Shown one piece after another: positions 25,849-32,043 of a stretch of DNA of 64,000 nt. Below the pieces are notes generated by a model that searched no databases, was not told the DNA's origin, and saw only the letters and a list, made by a program, of their open reading frames with translations. Source of the DNA: DAIMZI01 sp036734025 (lineage in GTDB: Bacteria; Pseudomonadota; Alphaproteobacteria; Rhizobiales; Rhodomicrobiaceae); contig DAIMZI010000012.1 of NCBI GenBank assembly GCA_036734025.1, positions 1-64,000 of the forward strand. The letters are read 5' to 3'. The translations under genes were made by a program, and so were the position numbers. How positions within the stretch are numbered: the stretch's first letter is position 1; each line of letters begins with the position of its first letter.

Positions 25849-25868
25849 AAAAAGGCCGCCCTTGCGGC
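25849..25868 (-). terminator. Intrinsic terminator/attenuator hairpin in the argD leader
   Basis: On the minus strand a GCCGC/GCGGC stem with a 4-base loop is followed by C and five T (25853-25849). It lies 46 bases before the argD ATG, on the coding strand and downstream of the best promoter candidate, so it would interrupt transcripts before argD unless bypassed. Confidence 0.55.
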
Positions 25869-25888
25869 GACCTCTTCAGGCTTTTTGG

Positions 25889-25917
25889 ATAGTCGTGTCT
25901 TTGCGATGATGTGTCAA
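25889..25917 (-). promoter_or_regulatory. Candidate sigma-70 promoter of argD-argF-hslO
   Basis: Minus-strand TTGACA (25917-25912) and GACTAT (25894-25889) are separated by 17 bases. The -35 is perfect; the -10 matches the consensus at three of six positions. Initiation would fall about 30-40 bases before the terminator-like hairpin. Confidence 0.45.
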
Positions 25918-26008
25918 TTGGCCGAAAAGACACAATGCGGCAATAATTTCCCATTCCGACCCGTTTTCGCTGGACGAGGGTTTGAGTTTGCCGTGCCGTT
26001 GTGCAACA

Positions 26009-26023
26009 TTAAATCCTGCTTAG
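26009..26023. promoter_or_regulatory. Candidate CtrA site upstream of gcrA
   Basis: TTAA-N7-TTAG matches the CtrA consensus TTAA-N7-TTAA at seven of eight specified bases. It is about 290 bp upstream of the gcrA start. CtrA represses gcrA in Caulobacter, which makes the position plausible, but a single site of this quality can arise by chance. Confidence 0.3.
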
Positions 26024-26311
26024 CGGGGCATTCGCATGTATTGCGGATGTGTTCGCCACGATAGCGCGGCAGACGCTCCCTCTGTGTTGTGTTCCTCTGC
26101 CACAAGTCGGCTCAGTTCGGGCGTCAGCCCGTGTAGTCTCGCCGGCAGTAAGTTTTCCCGAGTATAGCGTCCACAAAATTGTCCGCGCGGCTTGCGCGGT
26201 GTCTTTCAGCGTAGTCGCATTGCGTCCAGCGGGGGTTGTTGACGCATGCCTGCGCGCCGGCGTGGCCTTGATCGGCTGCGCTCGGACCGGCAATGCATGA
26301 GGAGGCTTGAA

Positions 26312-26839
26312 ATGGCATGGACCGATGAGCGCATCGCGCTGCTGACAAAATTATGGACCGAAGGGTATACCGCGAGCCAGATCGCGGGCCAGTTCGGTGA
26401 TGTGACCCGCAACGCCGTGATCGGCAAGGTTCACCGCCTCGGTCTGTCGGGCCGCGCGGCGACATCGCGCTTCCGGCCCGCGAGGATGAAGGTGCGCACC
26501 CGGCCGAAAGCACCCGCGCCGCACACGCATATGCATTATCCGACCATGGGCAATGCCGCGCTTGCGCCCGTCGCCGAGGTGATGGAAAAGACGCGCACCG
26601 CGCCGTTCTTGCGTCCCGTGCCCCGGCCCGCCGAGGCTGCCGCGCCGGCATGCTGCGACCGCGTCAGCCTGCTCGATCTGCCAGAATATGGCTGCCGCTG
26701 GCCGGTTGGCGATCCCGAACACGAAGATTTCGGTTTCTGCGGAGCGCGCAAGGCCGACGGATTTTCCTATTGCGAGCATCACGCCAAGGTGGCCTATCAG
26801 CCCGCCCGCCGGCGCCATGCCCACAAGGACGCTGCCTGA
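26312..26839 (+). CDS. gcrA: GcrA cell cycle regulator
   Basis: A 175-residue GcrA protein, an alphaproteobacterial transcription factor that binds sigma-70 and acts at promoters methylated by CcrM at GANTC. The N-terminal DNA-binding domain opens MAWTDERIALLTKLW, with the HTH in SQIAGQFGDVTRNAVIGKV (22-40). A variable linker follows, then the C-terminal domain with CCDRVSLLDL, GCRWPVGDP, FCG and YCEHH, whose Cys/His pattern is conserved in the family. GGAGG precedes the ATG at 26312. It is divergent to argD and convergent with phoB. Confidence 0.97.
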   Translation: MAWTDERIALLTKLWTEGYTASQIAGQFGDVTRNAVIGKVHRLGLSGRAATSRFRPARMKVRTRPKAPAPHTHMHYPTMGNAALAPVAEVMEKTRTAPFLRPVPRPAEAAAPACCDRVSLLDLPEYGCRWPVGDPEHEDFGFCGARKADGFSYCEHHAKVAYQPARRRHAHKDAA

Positions 26840-26941
26840 GACGGTCATGCCTGCCCAATGCGGGGTTCCATGAGGTTCGGAGCAGGTGAATATCAGGCCT
26901 GAGCCGGCCAAATGAGGGCAGGTGAAATCGCTCAAGGCGCG

Positions 26942-26975
26942 GAGAGCCGGGAACTGGGGGCGGTTTCCGGCTCTC
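26942..26975. terminator. Probable bidirectional terminator between gcrA and phoB
   Basis: A perfect 9-bp stem GAGAGCCGG (26942-26950)/CCGGCTCTC (26967-26975) with a 16-base loop lies between the convergent gcrA and phoB genes. The T-tract is weak on both sides, so efficiency is uncertain, but the position fits termination. Confidence 0.5.
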
Positions 26976-27008
26976 GCATTTGCCGAGGTTTGACGGCGTG
27001 CGTTGCGC

Positions 27009-27719
27009 TCAGGCGTTGGGGGAGGTTGCCGTGAACTTGTCGCCAAGCGCATAGCCCGTGCCGCGCACGGTGCGGATCGGGTCACGTTCCTTGCCGCGGT
27101 TGATTGCCTTGCGCAAGCGCCCGATATGCACATCGACCGTGCGCTCATCGACATAGACGTCGCGGCCCCAGACGCCATCCAGAAGCTGCGCGCGCGTAAA
27201 TACCCGTCCCGGATTTTGCATCAGATATTCCAGCAGGCGGAATTCCGTCGGCCCGACACGCACCTCGCGGCCGGCGCGCGACACACGGTAGGCTTCGCGG
27301 TCGAGCACGATGTCGCCCACCGTGAGCGTATCTTCCAGCGTCATCGGGCTGGTGCGTCGCAGGATCGCACGCACGCGGGCCATCAGTTCCGGCAGGGAGA
27401 AGGGTTTCACGACATAATCATCCGCGCCCATCGTCAGCCCGCGGATACGGTCGTGCTCCTCGCCCCTGGCGGTGAGAATGATGATCGGGATGGTTCGGCC
27501 CGGACGGCCGGTGCGCAGCCGCCGGCACAACTCAAGCCCGGACGCGCCGGGCAGCATCCAGTCGAGAATGATGAGATCCGGGGTGTCCTCGGCCACCGCG
27601 ACTTCGGCGTCTTCGCTGCGGCCGACCACCGTGACCCGGAATCCTTCGATTTCAAGATTATAGCGCAATACAAGCGCCAGCGGCTCTTCGTCTTCGACAA
27701 CCAGAACCTTCGCCGTCAT
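27009..27719 (-). CDS. phoB: Phosphate regulon response regulator PhoB
   Basis: A 236-residue OmpR/PhoB-family response regulator. The receiver domain (1-120) has acidic pocket VEDEE, phosphorylation site D53 in LDWMLPG, and the KPF lysine. The winged-helix domain (about 140-230) has the PhoB-like blocks VGPTEFRLLEYLMQNPGRV and RTVDVHIGRLRKAI. The ATG at 27719 fits the family N-terminus; a GTG two codons upstream is possible. It follows phoR after 324 bp, an unusually wide gap for a two-component pair, which carries a Pho-box-like site. Confidence 0.93.
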   Translation of the reverse strand: MTAKVLVVEDEEPLALVLRYNLEIEGFRVTVVGRSEDAEVAVAEDTPDLIILDWMLPGASGLELCRRLRTGRPGRTIPIIILTARGEEHDRIRGLTMGADDYVVKPFSLPELMARVRAILRRTSPMTLEDTLTVGDIVLDREAYRVSRAGREVRVGPTEFRLLEYLMQNPGRVFTRAQLLDGVWGRDVYVDERTVDVHIGRLRKAINRGKERDPIRTVRGTGYALGDKFTATSPNA

Positions 27720-27867
27720 GGTCACCTGACCCTTTTAGGCCGCACGGCAGATGCCGCGCGAGACAGGCTGGAAGCAATCACCATTCTCGGCGAACATGGA
27801 CGCATCTGGCAAGCCGCCCGTGATCATGACGTTCCACAAGGTTGAGCGGGTCACGCAGCGAATGGTG

Positions 27868-27897
27868 GCCGACGAACTTCCATCGGCATTTTTTTTT
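27868..27897 (+). terminator. Weak plus-strand terminator-like hairpin in the phoR-phoB gap
   Basis: GCCGA (27868-27872) pairs with TCGGC (27883-27887) over a 10-base loop, then A and nine T (27889-27897). It points against phoR/phoB, so it would end an antisense or small RNA transcript. The 5-bp stem is weak. Confidence 0.3.
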
Positions 27898-27990
27898 ACA
27901 TCGTAATGACGCATAAGACCAGTGTCCCAAACCGGGACGGGGCGCTATAATTTGCGGTGGCGGCGAGCGGACGACGCAAATCTGGACACT

Positions 27991-28008
27991 ATGCCGCAGA
28001 TATGACAG
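27991..28008 (-). promoter_or_regulatory. Pho-box-like site upstream of phoB
   Basis: On the minus strand CTGTCAT-ATCT-GCGGCAT matches the Pho box (CTGTCAT-N4-CTGTCAT): the first half is perfect, the second matches at four of seven. It lies about 270 bp before phoB and would fit PhoB autoregulation of a phoB-only transcript. Confidence 0.35.
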
Positions 28009-28043
28009 CGCTACGCGGACCTTGCTCGACCTCAAGCGGCGTT

Positions 28044-29429
28044 TCAGACCTCGTTTCCCAGCCGTGCGAAGGCCGGCAGGGTGACCGTGAATTTCGATCC
28101 CTTGCCCGGTTCCGAAACGATGTTCAGTTCGCCGCGGTGACGGTTGAGGATATGCTTGACGATAGACAGTCCCAGCCCGGTGCCGGAGACCTCTCTGCTG
28201 GGCCCGGATGTCACCCGGTAAAAGCGCTCCGTCAGACGCGGGAGATGCTCATTGGCGATGCCGATCCCGTCGTCGCTCACATTGACCCGGAATTCAGACG
28301 CCTCTTGCGATCCGCCAGGCAAGATGTCGATCTTCACATGGCCACCTGCGCGGCCATATTTGATGGCGTTCTGGATGAGGTTCTCGAACACCTGCACAAG
28401 TGCCTCACGCTCGCCCAGCACATGAAACGGCCCGCTCGCCTCGAGTGGCTCGAGCGTGATGTCGCGGGCGCGCGCACTCGCCTCCTGCCGGCTACAGACA
28501 TATTGCAGGATCTCGACAAGCTCGACCTTGTCGGACGGGCGCAGATGGGCGTTCATTTCTGCCCGGCTGAGTGAAAGCAGATCATTGATCAGCGTCTTCA
28601 TGCGCTGCGCCTCGCGCTCCATTATGCCGAGGAACTTGTCGCGCACCGAGGCGTCGTTGCGCGCCGGCCCTTGCAGCGTCTCGATGAAGCCGAGCAATGA
28701 TGACAGCGGCGTGCGCAGTTCATGGCTGGCATTGGCGACGAAGTCGGCGCGCATCTGGCTGATCCGCTCCTGCTCGGTCAGGTCCCGCAGCAAGATGACA
28801 ATTGCCGGGTCGCCGCGCTGGGTTAGCGATCCGCCGATCCAGGTGACATTACCGATATAACGGCGCTCCACCGGCACGCCGTCGCGCACGTTAACGCTTT
28901 GATGAATGCGGCGGGGGCCTGCCTCCTCGATCGCAGTCAGCACTTCGGGAAACCGCAAGGCATTGCTCAGGATGTAGCCCGCGCGCAGTGTGGGGAAGGC
29001 TTCCTTGGCCTTGTTGTTAAAGCGCAGGACCGTGCCGTCTGCCGCCAGCAGCACCGCGGGGTCGGGCAATCCGTCAATCATCACGCCGGCCAGATTGGCC
29101 GAGCGCGACGGTGAAGGCAGATCGCCGCGAGCCGACCCGAGACGCCGCATCAGCCCTTCGCGCGGCAACAGCGCCGCACAGGCGCAAAAACCCGCAAAAC
29201 CGCTAGCGGCCTGGATCAGTGTCAGGTCGGAAATGCCGATGAAACCGAACATCACCAGCGCAGCCGATACCAGCAGCCAGCGGCGCACGAAAAGGCGCCT
29301 GCGCCAGCGTTTGACAAACTGGCGCCAGATCGGAAGCGGCGTCTTCTTTTGCCCTGCCATACGCCCGCCAGCGCTTTCGCCTTTGAGCGAACCTCCCTTG
29401 GCGGGTTCAACATTCTTGTCCAGCAACAC
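28044..29429 (-). CDS. phoR: Phosphate regulon sensor histidine kinase PhoR
   Basis: A 461-residue sensor kinase. Two hydrophobic segments at about residues 50-68 and 70-88 anchor it. A PAS domain spans about 113-220 (DPAVLLAADGTVLRFN). HisKA has H236 in FVANASHELRTPLSS, and the ATPase domain has the N box and GTGLGLSIVKHILNRH. There is no large periplasmic domain, as expected for PhoR, which senses phosphate through the Pst/PhoU complex. The start is GTG with GAGG upstream; an ATG at 29360 is an alternative. The gene is upstream of phoB on the same strand. Confidence 0.92.
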   Translation of the reverse strand: MLLDKNVEPAKGGSLKGESAGGRMAGQKKTPLPIWRQFVKRWRRRLFVRRWLLVSAALVMFGFIGISDLTLIQAASGFAGFCACAALLPREGLMRRLGSARGDLPSPSRSANLAGVMIDGLPDPAVLLAADGTVLRFNNKAKEAFPTLRAGYILSNALRFPEVLTAIEEAGPRRIHQSVNVRDGVPVERRYIGNVTWIGGSLTQRGDPAIVILLRDLTEQERISQMRADFVANASHELRTPLSSLLGFIETLQGPARNDASVRDKFLGIMEREAQRMKTLINDLLSLSRAEMNAHLRPSDKVELVEILQYVCSRQEASARARDITLEPLEASGPFHVLGEREALVQVFENLIQNAIKYGRAGGHVKIDILPGGSQEASEFRVNVSDDGIGIANEHLPRLTERFYRVTSGPSREVSGTGLGLSIVKHILNRHRGELNIVSEPGKGSKFTVTLPAFARLGNEV

Positions 29430-29746
29430 GGGCCAGGCCCCTCGATCGCACTCGGCTCAGTTCATTATCGGGTCACAAGATTCAGCGATCATGTAAATTT
29501 CCTTGTAGCATGGAATTGCGACAGTTTATTCAAGGCCCCCGGGATCGCCGCCCGCTGTTTGCGCAAATGCCATAAGTCCGTGTCTGGCGGCCTTGAATTC
29601 TGCGCGTGGCAGATAGCTGAATTTTTCGCTGGTGAGCGCGCGGGGTCTTGGCGCAACAATATGCGCAGAGATCAATCAGCGGTGGCATGTGCGCGAGTGA
29701 CGTGTTGAAATCATTCCTCATTTTCGCCGCCGACAGGAGGGACGCA
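29430..29746. other. phoR/aminotransferase divergent intergenic region (317 bp)
   Basis: It must carry the promoters for phoR and for the aminotransferase-BKACE pair. Bases 29460-29530 are AT-rich and include one GATTC, a possible CcrM methylation site, at 29479-29483. I see no Pho box, no clear operator and no small gene. GGAGG at 29737-29741 is the aminotransferase ribosome site. Confidence 0.4.
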
Positions 29747-31195
29747 ATGTCCACATCAAGGATCCTGCATCGCCAGACCAACCAGACTTATCCGGTCGCC
29801 GTGCGCGGCCAGGGCGTCTTTCTTTTCGATAAAGCCGGCAAGGATTATCTCGACGCCTCGGGCGGGGCGGCCGTGTCATGTCTGGGCCATGGCCACCCGA
29901 AGGTGATCGCCGCGATCAAGGACCAGGTGGACCGGCTCGCTTATGCCCATAGCGGGTTTTTCACCACTGAGCCCGCCGAGGAACTGGCCGATTGGCTGAT
30001 CTCGCGCGCGCCAGCCGGCTTTGCGCGAGCGGTGTTCGTTTCGGGCGGCACCGAGGCCGTGGAAGCCGCCGTCAAGCTGGCTCGCCAGGTTCATTTCGAA
30101 CGTGGCGAACACCGCCGCACCCGCTTCATCGCCCGCCGTCAGTCCTATCACGGCACTACCCTAGGCATGCTGGCGCTGGGGCATCATACGGCGCGCCGGC
30201 GACCTTACCAGGGTGTGCTCGATGAAGGGCTTGGGCAGACCTTCAGCCATATCTCGCCGTGCCATTTTTACCGCTACGGCGCGCCCGGCGAGACCGAAGA
30301 CGCCTATGCGATGCGCGCAGCCGCTGAGCTGGAAGCCGAAATCCTGCGGCTGGGCGCGGAAAACGTGGCCGGTTTTGTCGCCGAGACGATATCAGGCGCA
30401 ACGCTTGGCGTGGTGCCGCCCGCGCGCGGTTATCTGCGCGAGATCCGGCGCATCTGCGATGCTTACGGCATATTCCTCATCCTCGATGAGGTGATGTGCG
30501 GCATGGGTCGAACCGGCACGATGCATGCCTTTGAACAGGATGGGGTCGCGCCCGATTTCGTCGCCATCGCCAAGGGTCTTGGCGCCGGCTATCAGCCGAT
30601 CGGCGCGGTGATCATGCAGGGGGCGCACGCGCGCGCGATCGAGGACGGCTCGGCGGCGCTGGCCCATGGCCACACCTACATGGCCCATCCGGTGGCTTGC
30701 GCTGGCGCGCTCGCGGTTCAGCGCGTCATCGAGGAGGAAGACATGCTGAGCCAGGTGCGTGCGCGCTCGGCGCATTTGCTCGGCCTCCTCAGGGAGCGTT
30801 TCGACGATCACCCCAATATCGGCGATATTCGCGGACGCGGCCTGTTCATCGGCATGGAATTCGTCGCCGAGCGCGCGGCAAAAGCGCCATTCGCGGCCGA
30901 GGCCAAGCTTGCCGCGCGCCTCAAGACTGCGGCCATGGCGAACGGGCTGATCTGCTATCCGGGATCGGGCGGAGCCGATGGCTCGGCGGGTGATCATGTG
31001 CTGCTGGCGCCGCCCTTCATCATCAGTCAGGCAGAGAGCTGCCTGCTGGTCGAGCGTCTTGGCCAGAGTATCGAGCGGGCCCTCGGCGAGGTCCGTGCCG
31101 ACAAGGAGCATGCTGCCCATGTGCCCACAATCCGTGCCGTCGGCGCCGATGCCGGTGCTGATCATGGCGGCGGTGAACGGCGCGCGGCGCACTAA
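29747..31195 (+). CDS. Class III PLP aminotransferase paired with a BKACE enzyme
   Basis: A 482-residue omega/class III aminotransferase. The cofactor phosphate block FVSGGTEAVEAAVKLAR is at 97-113, D247 in LILDEVMCGMGRTGT, and the Schiff-base lysine K276 in AIAKGLGAGY. GGAGG before ATG 29747 fixes the start. It is longer than usual because the last 30 residues, low-complexity and Ala/Gly/His-rich, are read from sequence overlapping the next gene. The partner enzyme acts on beta-keto acids, so this one probably makes such an acid (or a precursor) from an amine or amino acid. Specificity is unknown. Confidence 0.9.
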   Translation: MSTSRILHRQTNQTYPVAVRGQGVFLFDKAGKDYLDASGGAAVSCLGHGHPKVIAAIKDQVDRLAYAHSGFFTTEPAEELADWLISRAPAGFARAVFVSGGTEAVEAAVKLARQVHFERGEHRRTRFIARRQSYHGTTLGMLALGHHTARRRPYQGVLDEGLGQTFSHISPCHFYRYGAPGETEDAYAMRAAAELEAEILRLGAENVAGFVAETISGATLGVVPPARGYLREIRRICDAYGIFLILDEVMCGMGRTGTMHAFEQDGVAPDFVAIAKGLGAGYQPIGAVIMQGAHARAIEDGSAALAHGHTYMAHPVACAGALAVQRVIEEEDMLSQVRARSAHLLGLLRERFDDHPNIGDIRGRGLFIGMEFVAERAAKAPFAAEAKLAARLKTAAMANGLICYPGSGGADGSAGDHVLLAPPFIISQAESCLLVERLGQSIERALGEVRADKEHAAHVPTIRAVGADAGADHGGGERRAAH

Positions 31196-31979
31196 GGCGG
31201 ATCATCCGCGCCTGCCGATCAGCGCCGACGAGATCGCGCGCGATGCCCTGGCGTGCCGCGACGCGGGTGCAGCAGCGGTCCATGTCCATGCGCGCGATGC
31301 CGCCGGGCGGCATGTCCTCGATGCACCACTCTATGCGGCCATAAGCGCGCGCATAGCAGCCGTGGCGGGGCCTGAACTGCTTGTGCAGGCGACCACCGAG
31401 GCTGCCGGGCGGTATGGCGTTGATGCGCAGATCGAGATGGTGCGGGACTTGCGTCCGCGCGCCGTGTCGCTCGCGCTGCGCGAGCTATTGCCGGAGAACT
31501 CGGGGCGCGAGGCGCTGGCCCGGGTGGCCGATTTCCTGGCATGGATGAAGCAGGCCGGCATCTGGGCGCAGTTCATCGCCTATGATGCGGCTGACGTGCG
31601 GCGCGCGCTTGACCTGAGCGGGCGCGGCGTGCTGGGCTTTGCCCGGCCGTTCATGCTGTTCGTGCTGGGGCGGTACACCAAAGGGCAGGTTTCGGCGCCG
31701 GAAGATCTGCCGCCCTTTCTCGATGCGCTGGGCGGGGCCGATCTTGACTGGATGATGTGCGCCTTCGGTCCGCGCGAACACGATTGCGTGCGCGCCGCCA
31801 TCGCGGCGGGCGGTCATGTGCGGGTGGGGTTTGAAAACAATCTGCATTTGCCGAATGGCGCGATCGCACCGGATAATGCCGCGCTCGTGGCTCTGGCCGC
31901 GCAGGCCGCGCGCGAAAGCGGCCGCGGGATCATGGGCGCAGGAGCGCTGCTGAGCCTGAGCGAGCGCACGATGGTCTGA
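31119..31979 (+). CDS. BKACE-family (3-keto-5-aminohexanoate cleavage type) enzyme
   Basis: A 286-residue DUF849/BKACE protein. The family condenses a beta-keto acid with acetyl-CoA to give acetoacetate and a new CoA ester, with zinc at the active site. The Zn histidines are H55 and H57 in VHVHARD, and the Zn glutamate is E239 in VRVGFENNL, with R235 four residues before. N240 replaces the aspartate (D231) described for the Kce enzyme, and GARRTKAD replaces the usual GAE-type N-terminal motif, so this is a divergent subgroup. The start at 31119 has AAGGAG at good spacing; 31149 is an alternative. It overlaps the aminotransferase by 77 bp. Confidence 0.85.
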   Translation: MCPQSVPSAPMPVLIMAAVNGARRTKADHPRLPISADEIARDALACRDAGAAAVHVHARDAAGRHVLDAPLYAAISARIAAVAGPELLVQATTEAAGRYGVDAQIEMVRDLRPRAVSLALRELLPENSGREALARVADFLAWMKQAGIWAQFIAYDAADVRRALDLSGRGVLGFARPFMLFVLGRYTKGQVSAPEDLPPFLDALGGADLDWMMCAFGPREHDCVRAAIAAGGHVRVGFENNLHLPNGAIAPDNAALVALAAQAARESGRGIMGAGALLSLSERTMV

Positions 31980-32043
31980 AGCGGCAACACGGTCAGCCTG
32001 ACGCGCCAGGAGCGAACAACCCCAACGCGCTCAAACCTTGGGC

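Larger units (their letters stand above)
25804..26311. promoter_or_regulatory. argD/gcrA divergent intergenic region (508 bp)
   Basis: No supported gene lies here. It holds, from left to right: a terminator-like hairpin and promoter-like pair directed at argD, an inverted repeat GTGTCTTT (25895-25902)/AAAGACAC (25926-25933) around the -35, a CtrA-like site at 26009-26023, and the gcrA ribosome site GGAGG. I found no GANTC (CcrM) site in the region. Confidence 0.5.
27720..28043. other. phoR-phoB intergenic gap (324 bp)
   Basis: I see no convincing gene. A minus-strand ORF at 27778-28035 has no recognisable homology or ribosome site. The gap contains a Pho-box-like sequence pointing at phoB and a weak plus-strand terminator-like hairpin with nine T. 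Many Alphaproteobacteria carry pstSCAB-phoU between phoR and phoB; no trace of those genes is visible. Confidence 0.6.

Noticed and set aside
27778..28035. 85-codon minus-strand ORF in the phoR-phoB gap
   Set aside because: No ribosome site, no recognisable homology, and it spans a terminator-like hairpin and a Pho-box-like site.
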